Shown: positions 1 through 8,990 of the stretch, piece by piece | How positions within the stretch are numbered: position 1 is the stretch's first letter | Layout of the letters: each line of letters begins with the position of its first letter | DNA from: Parvularcula sp039822105 | GTDB lineage: Bacteria; Pseudomonadota; Alphaproteobacteria; Caulobacterales; Parvularculaceae | Direction: 5' to 3' | Length of the DNA stretch: 64,000 bases | Assembly (NCBI GenBank): GCA_039822105.1 | Contig: JBCBMW010000014.1 | Location: 1-64,000 of the forward strand | Notes under the pieces: generated by a model | Seen by the model: only the letters and a program-made list of their open reading frames with translations | Database searches by the model: none | What the model was told of the DNA's origin: nothing | Position numbers and translations under genes: made by a program

Positions 1-37
1 GTTCGCCACGTCTATTCCAGCTTGGAGGGTCTCAGGG

Positions 38-58
38 AGGGCGGGGGAGGCCCGCCCT
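38..58. repeat. GC-rich stem-loop upstream of aroA
   Basis: AGGGCGGG and CCCGCCCT form a perfect 8-bp stem around a GGAGG loop. No T-tract follows, so it is not a classical intrinsic terminator. It ends 13 bases before the proposed aroA start. It may be the 3' end structure of a gene outside the window, or a REP-like palindrome resembling the hairpin at 50701-50737. The role is unproven. Confidence 0.4.
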
Positions 59-71
59 GCGATGGCGCCAG

Positions 72-1424
72 TTGGCAGAGCCGAGCGCGGCTGTCAAAAG
101 CCATGGCTCGTCACGCATCGGATGTCCCATGGCTCGTCTTCTCGCCCAGCGTTCTTCGGGCCTTATTGGCCATTTGCGGGTCCCCAGCGACAAGAGCATG
201 AGCCACCGTTCCTTGTTGCTTGGTGCGGTGGCGGAGGGGGTCACCCGCGTCGATTCGCTCCTCACGGCGGATGATGTGATGCACACCGCCCAGGCGCTGC
301 GTGCGATGGGCGTCGAGATCGAAACGGAGGGTGATCAGTTCCTCGTGCGGGGCGGCCGCCTGGTGGCGCCCGGCCGGCATCTTGATCTTGGTAATGCGGG
401 GACCGGCGTGCGGCTCCTCATGGGCCTTGCAGCCGGGCAGCAGGTGGCCTGCACCTTCACTGGCGATCCAAGCTTGCGGCGCCGTCCGATGGGGCGGGTC
501 CTCGATCCTTTGCGATTGATGGGCCTTGAAGCCGACGATCACGACGGGCGTTTGCCTGTCACGTTGCGCCCGGTGCAGCTCAAGGGCGTGGGCTATGGGT
601 TGCCCATGGCCTCGGCCCAGGTGAAGTCGGCGCTGCTGCTCGCGGGCCTGGGAGCAGACAGCTTGGTCACAGTTGTCGAAAAGGTACCGACCCGCGATCA
701 CACCGAGCGTATGCTGACGGCCTTCGGCGCTGATATCACCACCGATGGTCACGAGATTGTGCTGAGGCCAGGTCGGCGGTTGGTCGGCCAGACGATCAGC
801 GTTCCCGCCGACCCCTCGTCGGCCGCCTTTCCGATCGTCGCGGCGAGCATCCTCGAGGGTTCCGATCTCTTGCTCGAAGCGGTGATGATGAACCCACGCA
901 GGACGGGCCTCTTCTCCGTTCTCAAGCGGATGGGCGCGCGCCTGACGGAACAGAACTCCCGGCAAATCGGCGGAGAGGATGTGGCCGATCTTCTCGTCCG
1001 CTTCGCCGCGCTCAAGGGCACCAAGGTCGAGGCCCATGAGGTTCCCGACATGATCGACGAGATCCCGATCCTCTCCGTGGCCGCAGCCGTGGCAAGCGGC
1101 ATAACGCGGATCGAAGGCCTTGAAGAGCTCAAGGTGAAAGAAAGCGACCGGTTGACCGCCACCGCCAATCTTCTGCGCGCAGCGGGCGCCTCATGCGAGA
1201 TGGGTGACGACTGGCTGGAGATCGAGGGTTCAGCCGGGAAGCCGCTGAAAGGCGGTGCACTGATTGATACCGATCATGACCACCGGATGGGCATGGCAGC
1301 GCTGATCCTCGGTCTTCAAAGCTCCGAAGCCATGACGATCGAGGGCGCTGAAGCTGTCGACACGTCGTTCCCAGGATTTGCTCCCCTGATGCGCTCAATC
1401 GGTGCGCAAATCACCTCCGGATAG
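72..1424 (+). CDS. aroA: 3-phosphoshikimate 1-carboxyvinyltransferase (EPSP synthase)
   Basis: AroA transfers enolpyruvate from PEP to shikimate-3-phosphate in the cytoplasm, the sixth step of the shikimate route to aromatic amino acids. The 450-residue protein matches the family length and has the two-lobed enolpyruvyl transferase pattern: an early VPSDKSMSHR motif (substrate phosphate binding), LGNAGTGVRLL (PEP site), a PTRDHTERML segment, and the C-terminal KESDRL and DHDHRMGMA motifs. The pattern resembles the class II form often seen in alphaproteobacteria. The start is a TTG without a clear ribosome-binding site; an ATG at 129 is the alternative. I prefer TTG because the residues it adds (AVKSHGSSR) look like the usual alphaproteobacterial leader. 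It is followed 62 bases later by the antiporter gene. Confidence 0.93.
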   Translation: MAEPSAAVKSHGSSRIGCPMARLLAQRSSGLIGHLRVPSDKSMSHRSLLLGAVAEGVTRVDSLLTADDVMHTAQALRAMGVEIETEGDQFLVRGGRLVAPGRHLDLGNAGTGVRLLMGLAAGQQVACTFTGDPSLRRRPMGRVLDPLRLMGLEADDHDGRLPVTLRPVQLKGVGYGLPMASAQVKSALLLAGLGADSLVTVVEKVPTRDHTERMLTAFGADITTDGHEIVLRPGRRLVGQTISVPADPSSAAFPIVAASILEGSDLLLEAVMMNPRRTGLFSVLKRMGARLTEQNSRQIGGEDVADLLVRFAALKGTKVEAHEVPDMIDEIPILSVAAAVASGITRIEGLEELKVKESDRLTATANLLRAAGASCEMGDDWLEIEGSAGKPLKGGALIDTDHDHRMGMAALILGLQSSEAMTIEGAEAVDTSFPGFAPLMRSIGAQITSG

Positions 1425-1486
1425 CGCATTTTTACTGGCTTTTCTGACCCGTTTGGTCTATTCCTCTCACGGGAAAAGGAGAGCAT

Positions 1487-3265
1487 ATGGCAGCAGCGGG
1501 TGGTTCGGAATTTCTTGTCGAGGCAGCAGTTTATCTCGGCGCCACAGCCGTTGCAGTTCCTATCTTCAAGCGTCTCAAACTTGGTACGATTTTGGGCTTC
1601 CTCGCAGCAGGGGTGTTGCTAGGACCATCCGCACTCGGCCTATTGGAGGCTGAGGAGGGCGTCTTTCAGATCGCCGAGCTCGGCGTTGTTCTCTTCCTCT
1701 TTGTGATCGGCCTCGAACTCAGTGTGCCCAGGCTTTGGTCGTTGCGAAGGACGATCTTTGGCCTTGGCCTCTTGCAAATGGTGATCACGGGGCTGGTGAT
1801 CGGTTGTGGGCTTATTTTCTTCGGTCCACTGAGGATCGGGCCAGGCCTGATTGCCGGTTTTGCGCTGGCCTGTTCATCCACAGCCTTCGCCCTGAGCCTG
1901 TTGGGTGAGCGAGGGGAGCTGAACACCCCTTATGGCACCAAGGCGTTCTCGATCCTTCTTTTCCAAGACATTGCCGTGATCCCGCTTTTGGCGGCGATCC
2001 CGTTTGTGGCAGCGACTTCGCAAAGCGGGCAGGGGCTGCCGATCGATGTGTTTGCTGTCTTCAAGGCGGCGGGCGCCATCGTTGTCGTGATCTTGGCGGG
2101 CAAGTTCCTGCTTAATCCGTTCTTCCGCATCATTGCTGTCTCCGGCTCGAGGGAAGCGTTCACAGCGGCGGCCCTCTTTGTTGTGGCCACGACCGCGCTG
2201 CTTTTGGCTGAGGCGGGGCTCTCCATGGCACTGGGCGCATTTATTGCCGGGGTGCTCTTGGCGGAGAGTTCGTTCCGTCATCAGATTGAATCGGACATTG
2301 ACCCATTCCGCGAGTTGCTGCTCGGGCTCTTCTTCATCGGTGTTGGGATGCAGCTCGATCTCGCTGTCATGCTCTCGGCCTGGTGGATCGTGCTGTTGGG
2401 CGCTGGCGGCCTGATCATCTTCAAGATGATCGTGATCTATGGCCTCACCCTTGGGTTTGGTGCGAACCGGCCGCAGGCGCTGCGCACAGCAGGCATTCTT
2501 AGCCAGGGCGGTGAGTTTGGTTTCGTGGTTTTCAGCCTGGGTGCAGGAAGCGGGATCTTCGGGGCCGGGCTGGCGACGGTCATCTCGGCGATCATCACGC
2601 TTTCGATGATCGCGACGCCAGTGATCATGATGCTGATCACCCGAACACGGCCGCAAAAGGTCGGAGACACGCCCGAGGGTCCTGTGGGCATGAGCAACGA
2701 CGTGCTGGTCGTGGGTTATGGCCGGATCGGGCAGATCGTGAGCCAGATGCTCAAGTCCTCTGGTGTCAGCGTCACGGCGATCGACAATGATCCGAACAGG
2801 ATCGAAACAGCCCGCCAGTTTGGCGCGAAGGTCTATTTCGGTGACGGCATGAACATGCGCCTGTTGATCACCGCTGGCGCGACATCGGCGCGCGCCGTCA
2901 TCTTCTGCGTCAATGACCCTGTGCGCCTCAAAGACACAATTGCAGCGCTGCGCGAGCGCTGCCCGAAAGTGAAAATCGTTGTCCGCGCCACAGACAGGCT
3001 CCACGCGATTGATCTTCTCGATGAAGACATCGATCTCGTCGTGCGCGAGACGTTTGAGAGCTCGATCAAGATGGCGTCGCGCACCCTCGGGTTCCTGGGC
3101 ATGAATGATGCGATGATCGCGGATATCGAGGCGGAGTTCCGTGACCGCGATAAGGACCGCATGCTCGCGCAAAAGGCCGAAGGAATTTACGCCAGCGCTG
3201 AGCTGCTGACCAAGCCTTTCAACGCCATGATGTCGGACGACGAGCGAGAAAAAGAGCGCGCCTAG
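1487..3265 (+). CDS. Kef-type K+/H+ antiporter (CPA2) with TrkA-N domain
   Basis: An inner-membrane monovalent cation:proton antiporter of 592 residues. Residues about 1-385 form the hydrophobic Na+/H+ exchanger domain of a dozen or so segments, including the FLAAGVLLGPSALGL motif typical of the CPA2 family. From about residue 400 a Rossmann RCK/TrkA-N domain begins (VVGYGRIG, GxGxxG nucleotide fold) and ends in a charged tail. This is the KefB/KefC architecture, in which the RCK domain gates K+ efflux in response to glutathione adducts or NAD(H). No KefF/KefG-type ancillary oxidoreductase gene is adjacent, so glutathione gating is not supported. ATG start preceded by GGAAAAGGAG, a good Shine-Dalgarno. 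Confidence 0.9.
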   Translation: MAAAGGSEFLVEAAVYLGATAVAVPIFKRLKLGTILGFLAAGVLLGPSALGLLEAEEGVFQIAELGVVLFLFVIGLELSVPRLWSLRRTIFGLGLLQMVITGLVIGCGLIFFGPLRIGPGLIAGFALACSSTAFALSLLGERGELNTPYGTKAFSILLFQDIAVIPLLAAIPFVAATSQSGQGLPIDVFAVFKAAGAIVVVILAGKFLLNPFFRIIAVSGSREAFTAAALFVVATTALLLAEAGLSMALGAFIAGVLLAESSFRHQIESDIDPFRELLLGLFFIGVGMQLDLAVMLSAWWIVLLGAGGLIIFKMIVIYGLTLGFGANRPQALRTAGILSQGGEFGFVVFSLGAGSGIFGAGLATVISAIITLSMIATPVIMMLITRTRPQKVGDTPEGPVGMSNDVLVVGYGRIGQIVSQMLKSSGVSVTAIDNDPNRIETARQFGAKVYFGDGMNMRLLITAGATSARAVIFCVNDPVRLKDTIAALRERCPKVKIVVRATDRLHAIDLLDEDIDLVVRETFESSIKMASRTLGFLGMNDAMIADIEAEFRDRDKDRMLAQKAEGIYASAELLTKPFNAMMSDDEREKERA

Positions 3266-3350
3266 CGCCGTTTTTGCGACAACATACCGAATGCTGAGGA
3301 CCTGTCTTTCTGCTCTTGCGCGGCGTTAAAGACCTGCGAAGACTGATGGT

Positions 3351-4631
3351 GTGCAGATCGTCGCTTCCCTCTTTTCGCTCCTGTTCGCGGCCGCGCTCCT
3401 CCTGGGCAGCAACGCCTTGCACGCGACCTTGCTTGGGGTCCGCGGGGCGATTGAGGGCTTCTCTGCGACGGAGATCGCGCTTCTCCTGACCGCCTATTAC
3501 GTGGGCTTTATCTTCGGCTGCCGCCGGGTGCCGGGGATCATCCGGGACGTGGGGCATATCCGGGCCTTCACGGCGTTTGCGTCGATCGCGTCGGCGGCTG
3601 CCATCTTCCACGCGCTTTATGTCGAGAGCTGGTTTTGGATCATGAGCCGGGTGGTCACCGGTTTTTGTTTCGCGGCGCTCCAGATGATCATCGAGAGCTG
3701 GCTGAACGAACGCGCGACCAACGAGAACCGGGGGCGCGTGCTCTCGATCTACCGGATCACCGACTTCACGGCGGTGACGTTCTTCCTCGCCGCCATGCCG
3801 CTTTTTGATCCCAGGAGCTTTGTCCTCTTTGGTGTGCTTTCCATACTGATCTCTTTCGCTCTGGTGCCCGTCGCCCTGACGCGGGTACCCGCGCCAGACA
3901 TTCCGACTGAGGCGAAGCTCGATATCCCTGGGCTTTGGCGCGTGTCACCTCTCGCGGCGCTCGGCGCCGTGATCATCGGGCTCACCACCAGCGCCTATTG
4001 GTCGATGAGCCCGCTCTTCATCTTGGGGCTAGGCTATGTGCCGGAGAAGACGGGTCTCTTTATGGGTGCGCTGATCTTTGGCGGGGCGCTGGCGCAGTGG
4101 CCGCTCGGTTGGCTGTCAGACCGCGTCGACCGGCGTTTGGTGATCATCGCGACCGCCGCGGCGGCCGCCGCAATTTCGATCATGGTGCCGATGACAGCAG
4201 GGGGATCGGAGGCGGCGTTGGTGATCACCGGCCTCGTTTTTGGCGCCGCTGCCGTCCCCGGTTTCGGTCTCACCATTGCCCACGCCAATGACCATGTGGA
4301 ACCGGGCCGGATCGTGGCGGTCAATGGCGGCCTGTTGCTGCTTTACGGATCCGCCGCCTGTGTCGGCCCGGTGATCGCCAGCCAGGTGATGGCCGTCTTC
4401 GGCACCAGCAGCCTCTACCACTGGGTCGCGCTTTGCTACGTCGCGATCGCTGTTTTCGGGATCTTGCGCCTCTTCGTGCGTGCAGCGCCCGAGACGACCG
4501 AAGACTACGTCCCCGTCATGCGCACAACCCCCGCACTCTTCGAACTCGATCCGCGGGCTGAACACGAGGACGAGACCGAGGAGCCAAGCGAAGAGGTCGC
4601 TTCAGAGGCGCCAGCTCCTACTGCGACGTGA
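3351..4631 (+). CDS. MFS transporter, YcaD-like
   Basis: A 426-residue major facilitator carrier with about 12 hydrophobic segments. The conserved ESWLNERATNENRGRVLSIY stretch between the fourth and fifth segments, and the LSDRVDRR loop after the central linker, match the YcaD-like branch. The C-terminus is a 45-residue acidic, proline-containing cytoplasmic tail (DETEEPSEE). The substrate cannot be told from sequence. GTG start; no ATG gives a better N-terminus. Its last 14 bases overlap the convergent sodC-like gene. Confidence 0.85.
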   Translation: MQIVASLFSLLFAAALLLGSNALHATLLGVRGAIEGFSATEIALLLTAYYVGFIFGCRRVPGIIRDVGHIRAFTAFASIASAAAIFHALYVESWFWIMSRVVTGFCFAALQMIIESWLNERATNENRGRVLSIYRITDFTAVTFFLAAMPLFDPRSFVLFGVLSILISFALVPVALTRVPAPDIPTEAKLDIPGLWRVSPLAALGAVIIGLTTSAYWSMSPLFILGLGYVPEKTGLFMGALIFGGALAQWPLGWLSDRVDRRLVIIATAAAAAAISIMVPMTAGGSEAALVITGLVFGAAAVPGFGLTIAHANDHVEPGRIVAVNGGLLLLYGSAACVGPVIASQVMAVFGTSSLYHWVALCYVAIAVFGILRLFVRAAPETTEDYVPVMRTTPALFELDPRAEHEDETEEPSEEVASEAPAPTAT

Positions 4632-5154
4632 AGGCCGCGCACGCGATCCTGCCGCCTGCTCCGCCGATGGGTTGGCTGACATGGTCGTCTTCGTTCACGT
4701 GGATGATGAAGGTGAACCCGTCTTCATCGTTGGCTTGGGCCAAGCTTAAGTCTTGGGAGAAGACCTCGATCCGCATCGGCTCGCCCGCAGGTGCATAGAG
4801 GTTCGGAAAGTTCGCGCCGACATGAAAGCCCTTGGGGTTGAGGAACCCGTGTTCCTCTTGCGTGATGTTGATGTGACCACCAGCTGTCTTGAACCCGTTG
4901 ACGTGGTCTGAGCAGTCGCCGACGGTATGGAGGTGCGCACCGTGCCAACCCTCTGGCAAGCCAGCGGCCGTGAGCCGGAACATCATGCCATGCACGCCTT
5001 CGGACATAACCACTTCGCCTATCACCTGGCCGCTGGTGCCGATGACATCGGCGCTCATCAGCCGCCGCTCCTCTGGCAAATCGATCGTGGGCACGGCCTC
5101 GCTGCCGCAAGCGGCCAAGGCCACAGAAAAAAGACCGGCTGTGATGCGTTTCAT
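4618..5154 (-). CDS. Cu/Zn superoxide dismutase family lipoprotein lacking the zinc Asp
   Basis: A 178-residue exported protein: signal peptide with lipobox LAAC (Cys16), then a Cu/Zn SOD fold. In the family this dismutates superoxide in the periplasm. Copper ligands are present (H74, H76 in GAHLH; bridging H94 in GGH; H152 in IHVNEDD), as are the disulphide cysteines C81 and C172 and the active-site Arg (GGRIAC, R169). Zinc-type His at 102 and 111 follow the SOD1 spacing (8 and 9 residues). However, the position 3 residues after H111, normally the zinc ligand Asp in HxGD, is Ala114, followed by Asn115. Metal content and activity may therefore differ. The start is the ATG at the signal peptide; longer in-frame upstream sequence has no protein-like character. 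Divergent from gyrA. Confidence 0.88.
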   Translation of the reverse strand: MKRITAGLFSVALAACGSEAVPTIDLPEERRLMSADVIGTSGQVIGEVVMSEGVHGMMFRLTAAGLPEGWHGAHLHTVGDCSDHVNGFKTAGGHINITQEEHGFLNPKGFHVGANFPNLYAPAGEPMRIEVFSQDLSLAQANDEDGFTFIIHVNEDDHVSQPIGGAGGRIACAAFTSQ

Positions 5155-5244
5155 GGCTTCTCCTCTTCGAGCTTCCTGGCGGTGGCGCATGAAGACTGCT
5201 AACCCCCGGCGATCATGATTCAAGCGAGCAGGACATAGCGCCCC

Positions 5245-7965
5245 GTGGCTGACGACCAAGACGACAAAACCAACAATAACACACCTGAAGAGGGTGAGAT
5301 CACGCCTGGCATCTCCGGTGTTTCCATTACCGGTGAGATGGAGAAAAGCTATCTCGACTACGCGATGTCGGTCATCGTCAGCCGCGCCATTCCGGATGCG
5401 CGCGATGGCCTGAAGCCGGTGCACCGCCGCATTCTCTGGTCGATGCACGAGAACGGTTTCGCCCACGACAAACCGTTCAAAAAATCGGCGAACGTCGTCG
5501 GCGACGTGATGGGTAAGTACCACCCCCATGGCGACAGCGCGATTTATGACGCGCTGGTGCGGATGGCGCAGGATTTCTCCATGCGCCTACCGCTGATCCA
5601 AGGGCAGGGGAATTTCGGCTCGATCGATAACGATCCGCCAGCGGCCATGCGGTACACGGAGTGCCGTCTTGCTAAGTCCGCTTCGAACCTTCTCGCGGAT
5701 ATCGAGAAGAACACGGTCAATTTCCAAGAGACTTATGACAGCTCACGGGAAGAGCCCACGGTCCTGCCGGCGCGTTTCCCGAACCTTCTGGTCAATGGCG
5801 CCGGCGGCATCGCGGTCGGCATGGCCACCAACATCCCGCCGCATAACCTCGGCGAGGTGATCGACGCGGCCGTGACCCTGATCGATGAGCCTGAGACGGA
5901 CGATGCGCGGCTGTTAGAAATTGTGCCGGGTCCTGACTTCCCAACAGGCGGCCAAATCCTTGGCCAATCTGGTGCGCGCTCTGGGCTCCTCACCGGTCGC
6001 GGTTCGGTGATCATGCGTGGGCGGACCTCGATCGAGGAGATCCGCAAGGACCGCTACGCCATCATCATCACCGAGGTGCCCTACCAAGTGAACAAGGCGG
6101 CCATGGTCGAGAAGATCGCTATGCTCGTCCGTGAGAAGAAGATCGAAGGCATCGCTGACCTCCGTGACGAGAGTGATCGCCAGGGCATTCGCGTCGTTGT
6201 CGAGCTCAAACGCGACGCCGTAGCCGATGTCGTCCTCAACAATCTTTATAAGCAGAGCCCGCTGCAGACGTCCTTCGGTGTGAACATGCTGGCGCTCAAT
6301 GGCGGTCGCCCGGAGCAGATGACGCTCCGCTCGATCCTCATGAGCTTCATCCAGTTCCGAGAAGAGGTCGTCACCAGACGGACGAAGTTCGACCTCGCCA
6401 AGGCCCGTGATCGCGCTCACGTCCTTTGCGGTATGGCGATTGCTGTCGCCAATATCGACGAGGTCGTGAAGCTGATCCGCAACGCGCCGAACCCAGCTGT
6501 CGCCCGCGAAGAGCTGATGGCGCGGGAGTGGCCAGCGAAGGACCTCGCGCCGCTGGTTCGTCTTGTGGCAGATCCGCGGCACAAGCTGTCTGACGAAGGC
6601 ATGCTGCGCCTTTCTGAGGTGCAGGCCAAAGCGATCCTTGATCTGCGGCTTCAACGCCTCACGGCGCTGGGCCGGGATGAGATTGGCGATGAGCTGCAAA
6701 AGCTCGCGGCTCAGATTGAGGACTACCTTGATATCCTATCCAATCGCAGCCGTGTGCAGACGATTGTCAAAGATGAGATGATGGCTGTGCGCGAAGAGTT
6801 CGCAACGCCGCGCCGCTCGGAGTTCATCGACGCGATCGAGATGGAGGACGAAGACCTCATCAGCCGTGAGGATATGGTCGTCACCGTCAGCCATTCAGGC
6901 TATGTGAAGCGGACACCACTTTCGACCTATCGCGCCCAACGCCGCGGCGGCAAAGGCCGCTCGGGCATGGCGATGAAAGACGAGGATTTCGTCAGTCAGC
7001 TGTTTGTTGGCAACACGCACACGCCGCTCTTGTTCTTCACCGACCGCGGCATGGTCTATCAGCTCAAGCTCTGGCGCCTGCCCGAAGGTGGGCCGACGTC
7101 GCGCGGCAAGGCCTTTGTGAATCTCTTGCCGCTTGAACAGGGCGAGCGCGTCACAGTCATTCTTCCGCTCCCAGACGATCAAGAGGCGCAAGATATCGTT
7201 TTCGCGACGAAGTCCGGCAACGTGCGGCGGAACAAGCTCTCTGACTTTGCGAACATCAACCGCGCAGGCAAAATCGCGATGAAGCTCGACGAGGGCGATG
7301 TCCTTGTTGGCGTGAAGCTCGCGCGGCCAGAAGAGGATGTCCTCTTCACCACGTCCGAGGGCATGGCGATCCGCTTCCCGCTCGAGACCGTCAGGGTCTT
7401 CAGCGGACGGACGTCGACCGGGGTGCGGGGTATTCGCCTTGCTGCCAATGACCATGTCATCGGTATGAGCATCCTGCGCCATATCGATGCGACGCCAGAG
7501 GAGGCGCGTGCTTACCTCAAACACGCCGCCGCCATGCGCCGTGCGGCGGGCGACGGCGAGACCGAAGGCAGCGAGGAGGGCGGCGCAGAAGCAGCACTCA
7601 GCACCCAGCGTATTGCTGAGATGTCAGCGGCCGAGGAGTTCATCCTCACGGTGACAGAAAACGGCTACGGCAAGCGGACTTCGTCGTTCGAGTACCGGAC
7701 GTCCGGCCGCGGCGGCAAAGGCATCATCGCGATTGTCACCGGTAAACGGAACGGCCGGGTCGTGGCGAGCTTCCCGGCCGATGACGGTGACGAGGTGATG
7801 CTTGTCACCAATGGCGGACAGCTGATCCGAACACCGATCAATGATATTCGCGTCGCTGGTCGGAACACCCAAGGGGTCACCATCATCTCTACCAAGAAAG
7901 ATGAGCGCGTGGTCTCGGTCGAAGGTGTGGACGAAACCGAAGCTGAGGGTGAGCCTGAAACATGA
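5245..7965 (+). CDS. gyrA: DNA gyrase subunit A
   Basis: The breakage-reunion subunit of the type II topoisomerase that introduces negative supercoils. The 906 residues comprise the winged-helix/tower region with catalytic Tyr137 (AAMRYTE), a coiled coil and the C-terminal beta-pinwheel. The GyrA box QRRGGKG, which defines gyrase rather than topoisomerase IV, is at about residue 565. In the quinolone-resistance-determining region the residues equivalent to E. coli Ser83 and Asp87 are Ser98 and Asp102, the usual drug-sensitive forms. An acidic, glycine-rich insertion (GDGETEGSEEGG) sits in the pinwheel near residue 770. GTG start. The stop overlaps the next gene by 4 bases, suggesting a gyrA-SRPBCC-coaD unit. 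Confidence 0.97.
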   Translation: MADDQDDKTNNNTPEEGEITPGISGVSITGEMEKSYLDYAMSVIVSRAIPDARDGLKPVHRRILWSMHENGFAHDKPFKKSANVVGDVMGKYHPHGDSAIYDALVRMAQDFSMRLPLIQGQGNFGSIDNDPPAAMRYTECRLAKSASNLLADIEKNTVNFQETYDSSREEPTVLPARFPNLLVNGAGGIAVGMATNIPPHNLGEVIDAAVTLIDEPETDDARLLEIVPGPDFPTGGQILGQSGARSGLLTGRGSVIMRGRTSIEEIRKDRYAIIITEVPYQVNKAAMVEKIAMLVREKKIEGIADLRDESDRQGIRVVVELKRDAVADVVLNNLYKQSPLQTSFGVNMLALNGGRPEQMTLRSILMSFIQFREEVVTRRTKFDLAKARDRAHVLCGMAIAVANIDEVVKLIRNAPNPAVAREELMAREWPAKDLAPLVRLVADPRHKLSDEGMLRLSEVQAKAILDLRLQRLTALGRDEIGDELQKLAAQIEDYLDILSNRSRVQTIVKDEMMAVREEFATPRRSEFIDAIEMEDEDLISREDMVVTVSHSGYVKRTPLSTYRAQRRGGKGRSGMAMKDEDFVSQLFVGNTHTPLLFFTDRGMVYQLKLWRLPEGGPTSRGKAFVNLLPLEQGERVTVILPLPDDQEAQDIVFATKSGNVRRNKLSDFANINRAGKIAMKLDEGDVLVGVKLARPEEDVLFTTSEGMAIRFPLETVRVFSGRTSTGVRGIRLAANDHVIGMSILRHIDATPEEARAYLKHAAAMRRAAGDGETEGSEEGGAEAALSTQRIAEMSAAEEFILTVTENGYGKRTSSFEYRTSGRGGKGIIAIVTGKRNGRVVASFPADDGDEVMLVTNGGQLIRTPINDIRVAGRNTQGVTIISTKKDERVVSVEGVDETEAEGEPET

Positions 7966-8435
7966 CCAAGACGATTGTCGTCACATCCCTGATTGATGCT
8001 GCCCCCGATGTGGTCTGGCGTGAGGTTGGGACGACACGTCTTCTACAGTTCATCACATCGCCCCTCATCCGCTTCAAGCCGGTGGAGCCAAAGGTGTGGC
8101 CAGAGGTTTGGGGCGAGGGCGAGTACCTCTGCTCGATGCAGCTCTTTGGGTTTCTGCCGATTGGCCGGCAGGTGATCGATATCTCGTTCCCGCCGCCGGA
8201 TGGCGACACGCGCTACGTCCGGGATAATGGTCGCAGTGCGTCGATCAAGCGCTGGGACCACTGGATCTCGATTTCGCCTGAGGGTGAGGGCACCCGCTAT
8301 GAGGATCGACTGGATCTTGATGCGGGTTGGCGCACCCCGGTCGTTGCAGCCTTCGCCAAGGCTTTCTACACCAACCGCCAATCGCGGTGGCGCAAACTGG
8401 CCGCCCACGGGTTTCGTTATGAGGAGGCGGCATGA
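7962..8435 (+). CDS. SRPBCC (START-like) family protein
   Basis: A 157-residue soluble protein. The N-terminus (TSLIDAAPDVVWREV) is the first strand and helix of the SRPBCC/polyketide-cyclase fold, where an internal cavity binds hydrophobic ligands. Alternating strands follow, and a long C-terminal helix closes the pocket (residues about 125-150). No catalytic residue can be named and the ligand is unknown. It starts inside the gyrA stop codon (ATGA) and ends in a 4-base overlap with coaD, so the three genes are probably translationally coupled. Confidence 0.75.
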   Translation: MTKTIVVTSLIDAAPDVVWREVGTTRLLQFITSPLIRFKPVEPKVWPEVWGEGEYLCSMQLFGFLPIGRQVIDISFPPPDGDTRYVRDNGRSASIKRWDHWISISPEGEGTRYEDRLDLDAGWRTPVVAAFAKAFYTNRQSRWRKLAAHGFRYEEAA

Positions 8436-8935
8436 CCAAACCGCTTGTCGGTCTTTATCCGGGTACGTTTGATCCCATCACCGTGGGGCATCTCGATATC
8501 ATCAAACGGGCGGTGAAACTCGTCGATGAATTGGTGATCGGCGTCGCCGTTCACTCAGGAAAAGATCCGCTTTTCGATCTTCAGGAACGTCAGGAGCTCG
8601 TTCGGGCATCCCTCGAAGGGATCGAGGAGAAGGCAAGGGCAACCATTCGTGTGGAGCCTTTTGAAGGCCTCCTCATGTCCTATGCGGAAAGCGTCGGGGC
8701 CAACGTCATCTTTCGCGGTCTGCGGGCTGTGTCGGACTTTGAGTATGAGTTCCAGATGGTCGGCATGAACGCGGTCCTCAACGCAGAGATCGAGACCGTC
8801 TTTTTGATGGCGGACGTGAAGTATCAGGCCGTGGCCAGCCGCTGGGTCAAAGAGATTGCTAAACTGGGCGGACGGTTTGAGCACTTCGTGCCGGGGCCAG
8901 TTGTCGCGCCCTTGGCCGCGAAAGTGAAAGCGTGA
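8432..8935 (+). CDS. coaD: phosphopantetheine adenylyltransferase
   Basis: CoaD catalyses the penultimate step of coenzyme A synthesis, joining AMP from ATP to 4'-phosphopantetheine. At 167 residues it has the family length. The nucleotidyltransferase motif is near the N-terminus (GTFDPITVGH, the T/HxGH signature), FRGLRAVSDFEYE is the phosphopantetheine-binding block, and the ISSS/T-type region near the C-terminus reads VASRWVKEIA. ATG start overlapping the SRPBCC stop by 4 bases. Confidence 0.96.
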   Translation: MTKPLVGLYPGTFDPITVGHLDIIKRAVKLVDELVIGVAVHSGKDPLFDLQERQELVRASLEGIEEKARATIRVEPFEGLLMSYAESVGANVIFRGLRAVSDFEYEFQMVGMNAVLNAEIETVFLMADVKYQAVASRWVKEIAKLGGRFEHFVPGPVVAPLAAKVKA

Positions 8936-8990
8936 CGCGCGTTTAAGTCTTGGTCGTCTTTCTGAAGCAGCACCGATCCGCTAGCCACCT

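Noticed and set aside
1874..3172. A 432-codon antisense frame inside the Kef-type antiporter gene
   Set aside because: Arg/Asp/His-rich composition, typical of a shadow frame; the plus-strand gene has clear family motifs.
5245..7965. Quinolone-resistance substitutions in GyrA
   Set aside because: The positions equivalent to E. coli Ser83 and Asp87 are Ser and Asp, the usual sensitive residues.
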